From: Chloroflexota bacterium
GTDB lineage: Bacteria > Chloroflexota > Anaerolineae > DTLA01
Assembly: GCA_014360805.1 (NCBI GenBank)
Contig: JACIWU010000015.1
Coordinates: forward strand, 1-46,913
DNA length: 46,913 nt
Direction of reading: 5' to 3'
Below, one piece after another: positions 25,342 to 34,750 of the stretch; positions within the stretch are counted from its first letter, which is position 1; each line of letters opens with the position of its first letter. The notes beneath the pieces were generated by a model. It was given only the letters and a program-made list of their open reading frames with translations. It did not search any database and was not told the DNA's origin. The position numbers and the translations under genes are program-made.

Positions 25342-26711
25342 TCCAGAAAGATCTTCCCCGGATTGAGGATGCCGTTGGGGTCAAACAGGCGCTTGATCTC
25401 GCGCATGACGGCCACCGCAGGCCCGTGCTCCAGTTCCAGGAACTCGCGCTTGCCCAGCCCGATGCCGTGCTCGCCGGTGCACGTCCCGCCCACCTCCACC
25501 GCCCAGCGGATGAGTTCGGCGTGGACCTGGTGGGCGCGCTCCGGCTCGCCGGGGACGTCGCGGCGGGCGATGGTGTCGGTGTGCACGTTGCCGTCGCCCG
25601 CGTGGCCGAAGGTGCACACGCGGATGCCGTACTTCTCGCCCAGCGCGTGGGCCTGGGCCACAGCGTCGGAGTATTTGGAGATGGGCACGACGATGTCGCC
25701 GATGGTAACGACGCAGTCGCGGTTCAGTTCCTTGACGGCCATGTGGGCCTGGCTGCGCGCCTGCCAGACCTGCTCGCGCTCTTCGGCAGTGGTGGCGGGC
25801 CGATACAGGGTGCACCCGCACTCGGCGGCGATCTCCTTCACTGTTTCCACGTCCTCGCGCACGCTGGCGGGCGTGCCGTGGAACTCCATGACCAGCATGG
25901 GCGATTCGGGCAGGTCCAGGTGGCAGTAGCGGTTGGCGAAGGCGACGGTCTCGGCGTCCATGAGTTCCATAGCACCGGGGACGATGCCCGCGGCGATGAT
26001 CTGCGACGCGGCGCGGGCGGCGTCCTGCACCGTGGGGAACACGGCCAGCGCGGCGGACTTTTCGGGGATGGCGCGGAGTTTCAGCGTAACCTCGGTGATG
26101 ATGCCCAGGGTGCCCTCGCTGCCCACGAACAGCCGCACCAGGTCGTACCCGCTGGCGGTCTTGGCGGTCTGCGAGCCGATCTTCAGGATGCGCCCGTCGG
26201 CCAGCACGACGCGGAGTTGCAGCACGTAGTCGCGGGTAACGCCGTAGCGGAAGGCGTGCATCCCGCCGGAGCCGTTGTTGACCATCCCGCCGATGGTGGC
26301 CACGTCGTGGCTGGCGGGCGCGGGCGGGTACATGAGGCCGTAGCGGGCCAGTTGCCGGTTCAGTTCGTCGTACACGATGCCCGGCTGCACGACACAGAGC
26401 ATGTCCTCGGGGCGCACTTCCAGGATCTTCGTCCAGCGGTAGAAGCACAGCACGATGCCGCCGAACACGGGGATGGGGTTGCCGTCCAGCGACGACCCGC
26501 CGGAGCGGGCGGTTACGGGGATGCGGTGCTGGTTGGCGTAGGCCAGGATGCGGCTGATCTGTGCCTCGTTTTCGGGCCAGACGACGTAGTCGGGCAGGTG
26601 GGGCGGGTGGTGCGACTCGTCCAGCGAGTGGGCCTCGCGGTCGGCCTGGGTTACCGAGACGTTGTCGGCGCCCACGACGGAGCGCAGGAATTCCAGCGTC
26701 GGATCGGACAT
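25338..26711 (-). CDS. FAD-binding oxidoreductase, GlcD / D-lactate dehydrogenase type
   Basis: A 457-residue flavoprotein of the VAO/PCMH family, predicted to oxidise glycolate, D-lactate or another 2-hydroxyacid. The FAD domain shows VVWPENEAQISRILAYAN, IPVTARSGGSSLDGNPIP and ASHDVATIGGMVNNGSGG with YGVTRDYVLQL. The C-terminal substrate domain has CTFGHAGDGNVHTD and the CTGEHGIGLGKREFL signature. Length matches GlcD. ATG 26711 is chosen because AGGAGG lies 6 nt upstream; the open frame extends to 26801 without family sequence. No GlcF-type Fe-S partner is adjacent, but a QueG-like Fe-S gene overlaps its stop. It has its own promoter at 26773-26801. Confidence 0.92.
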   Translation of the reverse strand: MSDPTLEFLRSVVGADNVSVTQADREAHSLDESHHPPHLPDYVVWPENEAQISRILAYANQHRIPVTARSGGSSLDGNPIPVFGGIVLCFYRWTKILEVRPEDMLCVVQPGIVYDELNRQLARYGLMYPPAPASHDVATIGGMVNNGSGGMHAFRYGVTRDYVLQLRVVLADGRILKIGSQTAKTASGYDLVRLFVGSEGTLGIITEVTLKLRAIPEKSAALAVFPTVQDAARAASQIIAAGIVPGAMELMDAETVAFANRYCHLDLPESPMLVMEFHGTPASVREDVETVKEIAAECGCTLYRPATTAEEREQVWQARSQAHMAVKELNRDCVVTIGDIVVPISKYSDAVAQAHALGEKYGIRVCTFGHAGDGNVHTDTIARRDVPGEPERAHQVHAELIRWAVEVGGTCTGEHGIGLGKREFLELEHGPAVAVMREIKRLFDPNGILNPGKIFLD

Positions 26712-26772
26712 GGCGAACCTCCTGTACGGGTATGCGTCCACGAATCCCGCAACTGGGACGAATGCATGGGGG

Positions 26773-26801
26773 ATTGTAGCACGGGGCGCGGCGCGAGGCA
26801 A
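26773..26801 (-). promoter_or_regulatory. Promoter for the FAD oxidase operon
   Basis: On the minus strand TTGCCT (26801-26796), a 17-bp spacer and TACAAT (26778-26773, 5/6). It lies about 60 bp upstream of the oxidase ATG and is divergent from the promoter at 26843-26871. Confidence 0.6.
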
Positions 26802-26842
26802 GGGGGAGGGGGAGGCGCTGCCAGCCCCGCGGCGCGCCGCAT

Positions 26843-26871
26843 TTGTCCTGCGCCCCCACCTCTGCTACAAT
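26843..26871 (+). promoter_or_regulatory. Promoter for the SPFH gene
   Basis: TTGTCC (26843-26848), 17-bp spacer, TACAAT (26866-26871). The predicted leader of about 85 nt ends in AGGAGG before ATG 26963. Confidence 0.6.
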
Positions 26872-26962
26872 TCCCCCTCGGAATCTCTGTACTGCGAGGC
26901 GGCCTATGCAAAAGAAGCCCAACATCCGATTCGTTACCCAAGTCCCCACAGGAGGAGGCAAA

Positions 26963-27883
26963 ATGTCCCGCAAACTCGGCCCGCTGGCCATCGTCCTGCT
27001 CGTGCTGCTCATCATCCTGGCGTCGTCCGGCTTCGTGCGCGTGGTGGACGCGGGCGAGGCGTGCGCCATCACCACGTTCGGCGACATTAGCGGCGTTGCC
27101 AGGCCGGGCCTGCACTTCCGCATCCCCATCGCCCAACAGTTCAACTGCTACAGCACCCGCGGCATGGTCTATGAGACCTCGCGCGAACCCGGCGAGAGCC
27201 GTGCCGATTTCCGCGACGTCTTCGTGGACGCGCAGACTTCCGACGGCCAGCCCATCACCGTAACCTTCAGCGTGCGCTTCTACGTGCCCGTGCAGAACAT
27301 CCGCGACGTGTACGCCAAGGTGGGCGAGAACATGACCATGGTTACCGAGCGCGTCGTGAAGTTCCACGCTCGCAGCGTGGTGCGCCTCACCATGCAGCGC
27401 TATCCCGCGCAGCAACTGTACAGCGGCGACGTGTTCAACGTAGAAGCCGACATCGCCGAGCGCCTTCAGGCTCTGTTCGCCGAGAAGGGCGTGATCCTGG
27501 ACAGTTTTGCCCTCCGCAAGATCGCCTTTGATGACGATTACATTGCTGCCATTGAACAGCAGCAGATCGCCCAGGAGCAGATAGAGACCGCCCGCTACCA
27601 GGCTCAGGCCGCCACGTACCAGGCGGAGAAGATGGTGGAACTGGCGAAGGGCGAGGCGCAGGCGGAGATTGAGCGGGCCAAGGGCGACGCCCAGGCGGAG
27701 ATTGAGCGCGCTCGCGGCGATGCCCAGGCCATTGAGGAGCGCGGCAAGGCCCTGGACAAGTACCCGCAAATCCTGCAACTGGAGTTCATCAAGCAGTTGA
27801 CCGGCGTCAGTTGGGGCATCTTGCCCAGCGAAGGGCTGACCCCGCTCATCGCGCTGCCCACGCCGCCTGCCCCGCAACCGTAG
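26963..27883 (+). CDS. SPFH/prohibitin-family membrane protein
   Basis: A 306-residue protein with an N-terminal transmembrane helix (PLAIVLLVLLIILASSGFV). A prohibitin/band-7 domain follows (VVDAGEACAITTFGDISGVARPGLHFRIP, split here as VVDAGEACAITTFG and ARPGLHFRIP). A charged coiled coil built from 11-residue repeats (AKGEAQAEIER, AKGDAQAEIER, ARGDAQAIEER) spans about residues 226-263. Such proteins oligomerise on membranes as scaffolds or protease regulators (HflK/prohibitin type). No NfeD or FtsH gene is adjacent. ATG 26963 has AGGAGG at 6 nt; ATG 26906 in the same frame lacks this. The Pro-rich end (PTPPAPQP) is unstructured. Confidence 0.85.
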   Translation: MSRKLGPLAIVLLVLLIILASSGFVRVVDAGEACAITTFGDISGVARPGLHFRIPIAQQFNCYSTRGMVYETSREPGESRADFRDVFVDAQTSDGQPITVTFSVRFYVPVQNIRDVYAKVGENMTMVTERVVKFHARSVVRLTMQRYPAQQLYSGDVFNVEADIAERLQALFAEKGVILDSFALRKIAFDDDYIAAIEQQQIAQEQIETARYQAQAATYQAEKMVELAKGEAQAEIERAKGDAQAEIERARGDAQAIEERGKALDKYPQILQLEFIKQLTGVSWGILPSEGLTPLIALPTPPAPQP

Positions 27884-27935
27884 GGTGCGATTGCGCCGCC
27901 GAGACGCGGGCGCGCAACGGCAGGGAACGAAACCA

Positions 27936-27963
27936 GCAGGGGCGATCCACCAGTCGCCCCTGC
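27936..27963. other. 10-bp-stem hairpin between the SPFH and GT39 genes
   Basis: GCAGGGGCGA and TCGCCCCTGC are exact inverted arms around an 8-nt loop. There is no U-tract. It lies just upstream of the AGAGGAGGG ribosome site used by the next gene, so it could influence translation or be a dispersed repeat. Confidence 0.5.
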
Positions 27964-27983
27964 GTAGAGGAGGGTACTCCGCT

Positions 27984-29960
27984 TTGACCCCCAGGTCGCG
28001 GGCAAGAGCCTTAGAATGGGGCCTGTTGCTTCTGGTTGTGGCCGTCGCCGCCGCGCTCCGTTTCGCCTGGCTGGGCGACCTCCCGCCTGGCCTGTACCGC
28101 GACGAGGCGTACAACGGCCTGGACGCCGTGGAGGTGCTGCGCGGCACGACGCCGGTATTCTTTGAAGCGAACAACGGCCGTGAGCCGCTGTTTATCTACC
28201 TGGTCGCGGGGGCGGTGGCCCTCCTGGGGCGGACTCCCGTCGCCATCCGCATCGTCGCGGCCATCCTCGGCACGCTCACCGTGCCCGCCGCCTACCTGCT
28301 GTTCCGTGCGCTCTACGGTCGCAACGTCGCACTGCTGGGGGCGGCGGTGCTGGCCATCACCGTCTGGCCCATCCAACTGAGCCGCATCGGGTTCCGCGCC
28401 GTGGCGCTGCCCCTGTTCACCGCGCTGGCGCTGTGGCAACTGTGGGCGGCGGTGTGCACGGGCAAGGGATGGCGGTTCGCCGTGGCGGGGGCGCTGTACG
28501 GCGCGAGTTTCTACACCTACCTGGCGGCGCGCTTCACGCCGCTGGCCCTGCTGGCGTGGCTGGCTCTGCGCGGCAGGCGGCATGCCCCGCCCATCCGCTG
28601 GCGGAGCCTGCTCATCTTCGCGGCGTCGGCCCTTGTCATCCTGTCGCCGCTGGCCGCCTACGTGGGCGGGCACTGGGCATCGTTCACCGAGCGGGCAGGG
28701 CAGGTCTCGGTGTTCAACCCGGCCATCAACGGCGGGGACTTGTGGGGGACCCTCGCCCGTCATGCCATCAAGGTGGCCGCCATGTTCAACGTGCGGGGCG
28801 ATTTCATCCCCCGCCACAACGTGCCCTTCCGCCCCGTGTTTGACCCCCTGCTGGGCGCGGTGTTCATCCTGGGCGTCGCCGTCGCCATCGCCCGCCGCAG
28901 CGAAGCGGACCGACTCGTGCTGCTGTGGGTTGGGGTCATGCTGGGGCCCACGCTATTGGCCGAAGACGCGCCGCATTTCCTGCGTGGCGTCGGCATCCTA
29001 CCGGTGCTGTTTGCCTTCCCCGCACTGGGGTTGCACTGGCTGGGCGAGACCCTGAATCGGCGCACGTCGCGGGGCCTGGCCGCTCTTGTGCTGGCCGGCC
29101 TGCTGGCAGGCGGCCTGGCGTTCACCGTGCGCGACTACTTCGTGCGCTACGCCCGTGACCCGGGCACTGCCTACGCCTTTGAGGCCGGGCCGGCCCAACT
29201 GGCCGCGGAGACGAACGCCTACCTCGGCGCGGGTTGGCAGGGGGGCTGGACGGCCCCGCCGGGCGCGGTGGCCGGCGACCGCACGGTTTACCTGGCGCGC
29301 CGCCTGTGGGACACGTGGCCCAGCCTGCGATTTCTCCTGGCCGACGCGGGCGCGGTGCGCGTGCTGGGTGGGGCAGAATCCGCCGCGGCCGCTTCGCACG
29401 TAAGGCTGGTGGTCTGGCCCTACGAGTCCTACGCGGAGCACCTGCGCCTTCTGCCCGCCGGCAGCGCCATCCGCGCGACGCCCGGCCCGCTAGAACGCGG
29501 AGACCTGGACAAGGAGCCGCGCCTGGTGAACATCACGATTGACGCGCGCCCTGCGTCGGAGCGGGACGCGCTCCCCACCGCGCCCGACGCGGTGGTGGGC
29601 GAGCGGTTCCGGCTGGCGGGCGCCGAACTGAGTCCGTCCGGCAACCGCCTGACAGTTACGCTCCTGTGGGAATGCCTGAACCCCACCGCCGCCAACTACG
29701 TGGTCTTCGTCCACGTGGAGCAGGTCGGGCTTCCTGTGAGCACTGGCGATGGCCCCGCCGCCGACGGCTACTACCCAACGCATTTCTGGCGGGCCGGAGA
29801 TTGGATTGTAGACCGACATGTGGTAGAATTGGCGCGGCCCTTTGATCCCACGCAAGACAGGGTCGTGGTGGGCATGTACGAGTTCCCATCGCTCCAGCGG
29901 CTGCCTGTGGCCGACCGCGTAGGCGCGCCGCTGGGCGACGGCGTCATCCTTTATCCCTGA
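27984..29960 (+). CDS. GT39/PMT_2-type membrane glycosyltransferase with C-terminal beta-rich module
   Basis: A 658-residue polytopic GT-C glycosyltransferase. The first helix (about 12-27) is followed by the catalytic-loop motif GLYRDEAYNGLDAVEVL with Asp40-Glu41. About ten further helices extend to roughly residue 390. The last ~120 residues form a soluble beta-rich domain (FRLAGAELSPSGNRLTVTLL, YYPTHFWRAGDWIVDRHVV) resembling modules at the C-terminus of the gene at 31296. The TTG start at 27984 is chosen because AGAGGAGGG (27966-27974) precedes it by 9 nt; the frame opens at GTG 27885 with no supporting signal. It sits immediately before a secreted Thr/Pro-rich protein, a plausible O-mannosylation target; that link is inference. 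Confidence 0.78.
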   Translation: MTPRSRARALEWGLLLLVVAVAAALRFAWLGDLPPGLYRDEAYNGLDAVEVLRGTTPVFFEANNGREPLFIYLVAGAVALLGRTPVAIRIVAAILGTLTVPAAYLLFRALYGRNVALLGAAVLAITVWPIQLSRIGFRAVALPLFTALALWQLWAAVCTGKGWRFAVAGALYGASFYTYLAARFTPLALLAWLALRGRRHAPPIRWRSLLIFAASALVILSPLAAYVGGHWASFTERAGQVSVFNPAINGGDLWGTLARHAIKVAAMFNVRGDFIPRHNVPFRPVFDPLLGAVFILGVAVAIARRSEADRLVLLWVGVMLGPTLLAEDAPHFLRGVGILPVLFAFPALGLHWLGETLNRRTSRGLAALVLAGLLAGGLAFTVRDYFVRYARDPGTAYAFEAGPAQLAAETNAYLGAGWQGGWTAPPGAVAGDRTVYLARRLWDTWPSLRFLLADAGAVRVLGGAESAAAASHVRLVVWPYESYAEHLRLLPAGSAIRATPGPLERGDLDKEPRLVNITIDARPASERDALPTAPDAVVGERFRLAGAELSPSGNRLTVTLLWECLNPTAANYVVFVHVEQVGLPVSTGDGPAADGYYPTHFWRAGDWIVDRHVVELARPFDPTQDRVVVGMYEFPSLQRLPVADRVGAPLGDGVILYP

Positions 29961-29978
29961 TTTCAGGAGGCAATTGGC

Positions 29979-31238
29979 ATGATTCGTCGCACAACGCTCC
30001 ATGCATTGATGATCGCCGCATTCCTGGTGGCGCTGGTCCCGCTGCCTGTGCTGGCGGCCCCGCCGTCGCAGGACGCGTGTCCTGGCAACCTGCTGGCCAA
30101 CCCGGGATTTGAGCAGGGGTTCAGCGCGCGCGGCGCTGGCGAGGTGGAAGTCGCCAATGGATGGGAGCCCTGGTGGATCAACGGGAGTCCCGCCGAGACC
30201 GAACAGGGCTTCCTGCGCCGGCCGGAGTACAAGCCGGAGAACGCCCACATCTTTGGGATGCGCCGCGTGCACTCGGGCGTGTTCGCGCAGAAGTGGTTCA
30301 CGACCTACGCCACCCATACCGGCGGCATCTTCCAGCGCGTCAGCGTGCCTGCGGGGAGTGTGGCAACCTTCTCCGCGTGGGTGCAGGTGTGGAGCAGCCA
30401 GGACCCCAATCCGGACGCCGTGGTGGAACCGGGCAACTACCGCGTGTCCATCGGCATTGACCCCACCGGCGGGACCAACGCCGCGGCGGGCACGGTGGTC
30501 TGGTCCGACGAGGTGATGCAGTACAACACGTGGATCAAACTCCAGGTGCAGGCCAAAGCCCAAGCCAACGCCATCACCGTCTTCCTGCGGGGGCGCAACG
30601 AGTATCGCGTCAAGTTCAACGATTCCTATTGGGACGACACCTGCCTGACCATCGTCCGCCCCACGCCCAAAGCGACGAATACGCCCAAGGCCACCAACAC
30701 GCCCAAGGCGACCAACACCCCTACCAATACCCCTACGCCTACCGCGACCGCCACGCCCGTCGTGGGCCGTATCTCGCTCCTGGCCTACCAGGACGCCAAC
30801 GCCAACGGCCAGCGCGACGAGGGCGAGGCCCTGGTGCCCGGCGTGGAATTCACGCTGCAGACCGCCGACGGCGCGCAGGTGGACACGTACACAACCGACG
30901 GCGCGAGCGAGCCGAAGGTGTACGGCCAACTCGCGCCGGGCAACTACGTGATTACGGGCAAGTTCCCCGCTGCCTACGTGCCCACCGGCCCGACGGGCTG
31001 GGGCATCAGTCTGGGGCCGGGCGCGGCCTTTGACCTGGCGTTCGGCGCCATGTACGCCCCGACGCCTACGCCCACGCGCACGCCCATCGCCACGCGTACG
31101 CCGACGCCCACGCCGACCCCGCAGAAGGCCGCGGCTTCTCTGGGGCAGGGCCTGTACGAAATCAGCGGCCTGCTGACCCTGGCCCTCGCCGTGGGCTTGG
31201 GCGTGGGGCTATACCTGCGCCGCCGCAAGCCGTCCTAG
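29979..31238 (+). CDS. Surface-anchored protein with two Pro/Thr linkers
   Basis: A 419-residue exported protein. A signal peptide (LMIAAFLVALVPLPVLAA) is followed by a CBM-like beta-sandwich starting NLLANPGFEQGF (about residues 38-220). A Thr/Pro linker of TNTPKA repeats follows (about 228-260). An SdrD-B-like domain comes next (LLAYQDANANGQRDEGEALV, PGVEFTLQT). A second PTPTPTRTPIA linker leads to a C-terminal transmembrane helix with tail LRRRKPS. The topology places both domains outside the cell. The linkers are good O-glycosylation candidates and the upstream gene is a GT39 enzyme. AGGAGG lies 8 nt before ATG 29979. The ligand is unknown. Confidence 0.8.
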   Translation: MIRRTTLHALMIAAFLVALVPLPVLAAPPSQDACPGNLLANPGFEQGFSARGAGEVEVANGWEPWWINGSPAETEQGFLRRPEYKPENAHIFGMRRVHSGVFAQKWFTTYATHTGGIFQRVSVPAGSVATFSAWVQVWSSQDPNPDAVVEPGNYRVSIGIDPTGGTNAAAGTVVWSDEVMQYNTWIKLQVQAKAQANAITVFLRGRNEYRVKFNDSYWDDTCLTIVRPTPKATNTPKATNTPKATNTPTNTPTPTATATPVVGRISLLAYQDANANGQRDEGEALVPGVEFTLQTADGAQVDTYTTDGASEPKVYGQLAPGNYVITGKFPAAYVPTGPTGWGISLGPGAAFDLAFGAMYAPTPTPTRTPIATRTPTPTPTPQKAAASLGQGLYEISGLLTLALAVGLGVGLYLRRRKPS

Positions 31239-31295
31239 GCCAAGTCGGGGCCTGCTGCGGGCGCGGCGGCATCTGCCCGCGAAGGAAAGTTGCGC

Positions 31296-34200
31296 ATGTT
31301 CGCAGACCACGGGAGAAGCGCAAGGCGAATAGAGTGGCCCCTCGTCGTTGCGCTTCTTCTGTGCGTTGTCGCGGGGTGGCCGCTGCTGGCGTCGTGGGGG
31401 ATGGTGGAGACCCGCGCCGGCGGCGACAGCCCCTTTCTCCTCGTGCGCGTGCACCAGTTGGTTGCCGCCCTGAAGGAAGGCGTCTTCCCGGTGCGGTGGA
31501 TGGGCGATGCCGCCTACGGGTACGGCTACCCGTTCTTCAACTTCTACGCCGCCCTGCCCTATTACATCGCCGCGCTGCTCAAGATTCTCGGCTTCACCTA
31601 CGTGAACGCCATCAAGGGGGCGCAACTGCTGGGGCTGCTGGCGGCAGGGCTGGGGGCGTACCTGCTGGCGAAGCGCCTGTGGCCCAACCCGTGGGGTGCG
31701 CTGCTGGCGTCTGCCGCCTACACCTTCGCGCCGTTCCATCTGGTCAACCTGTACGTGCGCGGTGACTCCCTGTCCGAGTTCTGGGCCTTCGCGTTCTACC
31801 CCTTTGTCCTGCTCACGCTGGTGCGCCTGTGGGAAGCGCCTTCCATGCGGCGCATGGGCGTTGCGGCCCTGGCCTTCGGCGGCCTTGTGATGACGCACAA
31901 CGTGTCGGCGCTCATCTTCTCGCCGTTCGTGGGGCTGCTGCTCGTGTATCTCTGGTTCGCGGTGCGTGGCCAACGTCTCCGCCGGCTTGCGGCGGCGGTG
32001 GCGGCGCTGGCATTGGGCCTCGCCCTCAGCGCGTGGTTCTGGTTTCCGGCGCTGGCCGAGCGCGACCTGGTTCACCTGGAAGTGCAGACGACGGGCTACT
32101 TCTTCTACGGCGAGCACTTCCGCGCCGGCAATCTGGTGCAGCGTGGACTGCTGTTTGAGTATCGGGTGGACGCGGCGGGGACGCCCTTCGCCATGGGGCT
32201 GGTGCAGGCGGCGCTGGCCGTGGCGGGGGCCGCGTGGATGGTCGTGTCGTGGGCGCGCAGGCGGCGCGTTGACGGCGGGGAGTTGTGGGCACTGGCGTTT
32301 GTCGCCGCCGCGACGGTTTTCATCACGCCCCTGTCGCGGCCCCTGTGGGAGCGCATCCCGCTGTTGCCCTTCGCCCAGTTCCCGTGGCGGTTCCTGTCGG
32401 TGCAGGCGCTGGCGGCGGCGCTGGTCATCGGCCGAATTGGGGACGTGCGCCCTAGCCGCGCCTGGATCGCGCAGGGGGCGGCGCTCCTCGTTGCGGTGAG
32501 TGCGATCCTCTCCATCCAACCTACCTACCTGCACGTGGGCGATGCGGACATCACCCCCCAGTGGCTCATCCTGTACGAGGCGTTCACGGGCAACGTGGGC
32601 TCCACGGTGCGCGCCGAGTACCTGCCCCAGGCCGCCAGCCCGCGCCCGTATGCGGGCGAAGCCCTGTGGGGTGGCGCAGCGCCCCTGCCGCGCGTGCTGG
32701 ACGGCGACGCCAGCGTCGCGCTTGTAGGGGAGAAGCGTTCCACCGTCCAGACATGGCGCGTGGATGTGCGGTCGGCGGAGGCGCGCCTCGCGTTCCAGAC
32801 GCTGTACTATCCGGGCTGGCGCGCGTTCGTGGACGGGCGCGAGGTTCCATGTGGGGCGCAGCCTGGGTGGGGGGCTATCGTCGTGGCCGTGCCGCAGGGC
32901 AGTCACGAGGTGGCCCTGCGGTTCGCGCGCACGGGCCGGCGGCTCGCCGCCGAGGTCGCGTCGCTCCTGGCGCTGGCGGCGTGCCTCACGCTGGCGGCGT
33001 CGGGAATGCGGTGGCGCGCGTGGGTCGTTGGCGCGGGGTGGGCGGTCGCCACATTGCTCGCCGTGGTCGCCATCGGGTTTGTCTTCACGGCGGCGTCGCC
33101 CCGCTATGCCCCCGACGACCTGACGATGGATTGGACGGCAGGCCCGTACCTGGGCCACAATCCGGGCGGCGTGCGGTACGAAGGCGGCGCGCGTTTGCTC
33201 CGTTACCGCCTGTCGGGTCGGGATATGGCCCCGGGCGATGCGCTGACGGTGGCGCTGGAATGGGACGGGCGCGCCGAGGGCCTGCGCGCCGAGGTGTCGC
33301 TGGAGGGCATGGCCGCGCCGTTGTTCGGCGTGCCCGACATGCTGGCTTCCGCGGCGGCGTCCATCGCCGCCGGGCGCAGCGAGCACACGCTGCGCATCCC
33401 GCCGACGCTGCCGCCTGGAGCGTACTTGATCCGCGTGCGCCTGCTGGCCGGCGACGCCGAGGTGTCCCCCGTGGACGAGCGCGGCAACCGCATCGGCCAG
33501 ACGTACCTGGAGCCTGTGGTTGTGTCGGGTCGCGCCCAACTGCCTGCGGGCGCCTCGCTCCAACTGCCGTTCGGCCCGGACGTCCTCCTGCGCGCGGCGC
33601 AGGCGGAGCAGACCCAACCCGGCCGTCTGGCGGTCGCCCTGGCGTGGGAGGCGTCGCGGCAACTGCCCCAGAACTACGCCGTGTCGGTGCGCCTGCTGGA
33701 TTCGGCGGGCGCTATCCTGGCCCAGCACGACGGCCAGCCCAACTACGGCTTCAGCCCGACGGCCCTGTGGGCGCCCGGCGCGCCCGTGCTGGACCGCCAC
33801 TACCTGGATTTGCCGCCGGGCCTGTCCACCGACGAGGAGTACGCCCTCCAGGTGGTGCTGTACGATGCGAACACGTTGGCGGCGCTGGGCGTCGCGACCG
33901 TGCCGGGCGTGCGGCTGACCCTCGTGGATGTGCGCGAGACGTATCCCATCGTGGCGCAGATGGGCGCAGGGTGGGCGTTGAGCGCGGTCCACGTGGACAA
34001 AGACGAGGCGTGGCAGGGCGAGCGAATCTCGGTTCGCGCCACATGGGCGACCCTGGCGGCCCAGACGCAGGCGTACACCCTACGGGTGCAACTGCGCGAC
34101 TCGGCCGGCCAAGTGGTTTGGGAGAACCGCGCACCGCTCACCGAGAAGCCGCTTCCGGCCAACGCGCTGCTGACGCGTCGCTATTCCGTGGACGTGCCGC

Positions 34201-34745
34201 TGCATCTGGCTCACGGCGAGTACCATCTGGCCTTCGTGCTGGAGGGTGCCGACGGGCGCGAGGTGGGCTCCTACGTCCCCGCCGCGCCTCTCCTCATCCG
34301 CGAGCGCACGCGGACGTTCACCGCCCCCGAGATGAGCCACCGCGTGGGCGTGAACTTCGGCGAGGAGGTGGTCCTGCTGGGCTACGACCTGCGGCGCGAG
34401 GGCGATGCGCTGCGCCTGACGCTCCACTGGCAGGCCCAGGTGCGCCCTGCCGCCGACCGCAAGGTGTTCGTGCACCTGTTTGACCCCGCCACCGAGCACA
34501 TCCCCGCGCAGTCCGACTCGCCCCCGCGCGGCGGCGCGTATCCCACGTCACAGTGGGTGCCGGGCGAGGTGGTGTCGGACGAGGTCGTGCTGAGCCTGAA
34601 GGGCGTGCCCGCGGGCGTGTATCGCCTGGCGGTGGGCCTCTACGGGCCGGGCGATGCGCCTCGGCTCGCGGCGCGGCTGCCGGATGGCGCGCGCCTGCCC
34701 CTGGACCGGTGCGTGCTGGACGAGGAGATTCGCGTGGGGTGGTGA
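31296..34745 (+). CDS. Large PTPS-related/YfhO-like membrane protein with four C-terminal beta-sandwich-like repeats
   Basis: A 1149-residue membrane protein. The N-terminal ~400 residues contain a GT-C-like multi-helix region; GDSPFLLVRVHQLVAALKEG and WMGDAAYGYGYPFFNFYAAL are typical of the '6-pyruvoyl-tetrahydropterin synthase-related' membrane family. A soluble segment with YYPGWRAFVDGREVP (YfhO-like) follows, then two more helices near 545-615. The remaining ~530 residues form about four weakly similar beta-rich modules. Examples are LLRAAQAEQTQPGRLAVALA, WALSAVHVDKDEAWQGERIS and VVLLGYDLRREGDALRLTLH. The last resembles the C-terminus of the GT39 protein at 27984. ATG 31296 has AAGGA at 9 nt. 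It is probably a polysaccharide or glycoprotein transferase, but no catalytic residue can be named. Confidence 0.68.
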   Translation: MFADHGRSARRIEWPLVVALLLCVVAGWPLLASWGMVETRAGGDSPFLLVRVHQLVAALKEGVFPVRWMGDAAYGYGYPFFNFYAALPYYIAALLKILGFTYVNAIKGAQLLGLLAAGLGAYLLAKRLWPNPWGALLASAAYTFAPFHLVNLYVRGDSLSEFWAFAFYPFVLLTLVRLWEAPSMRRMGVAALAFGGLVMTHNVSALIFSPFVGLLLVYLWFAVRGQRLRRLAAAVAALALGLALSAWFWFPALAERDLVHLEVQTTGYFFYGEHFRAGNLVQRGLLFEYRVDAAGTPFAMGLVQAALAVAGAAWMVVSWARRRRVDGGELWALAFVAAATVFITPLSRPLWERIPLLPFAQFPWRFLSVQALAAALVIGRIGDVRPSRAWIAQGAALLVAVSAILSIQPTYLHVGDADITPQWLILYEAFTGNVGSTVRAEYLPQAASPRPYAGEALWGGAAPLPRVLDGDASVALVGEKRSTVQTWRVDVRSAEARLAFQTLYYPGWRAFVDGREVPCGAQPGWGAIVVAVPQGSHEVALRFARTGRRLAAEVASLLALAACLTLAASGMRWRAWVVGAGWAVATLLAVVAIGFVFTAASPRYAPDDLTMDWTAGPYLGHNPGGVRYEGGARLLRYRLSGRDMAPGDALTVALEWDGRAEGLRAEVSLEGMAAPLFGVPDMLASAAASIAAGRSEHTLRIPPTLPPGAYLIRVRLLAGDAEVSPVDERGNRIGQTYLEPVVVSGRAQLPAGASLQLPFGPDVLLRAAQAEQTQPGRLAVALAWEASRQLPQNYAVSVRLLDSAGAILAQHDGQPNYGFSPTALWAPGAPVLDRHYLDLPPGLSTDEEYALQVVLYDANTLAALGVATVPGVRLTLVDVRETYPIVAQMGAGWALSAVHVDKDEAWQGERISVRATWATLAAQTQAYTLRVQLRDSAGQVVWENRAPLTEKPLPANALLTRRYSVDVPLHLAHGEYHLAFVLEGADGREVGSYVPAAPLLIRERTRTFTAPEMSHRVGVNFGEEVVLLGYDLRREGDALRLTLHWQAQVRPAADRKVFVHLFDPATEHIPAQSDSPPRGGAYPTSQWVPGEVVSDEVVLSLKGVPAGVYRLAVGLYGPGDAPRLAARLPDGARLPLDRCVLDEEIRVGW

Positions 34746-34750
34746 GGGCG

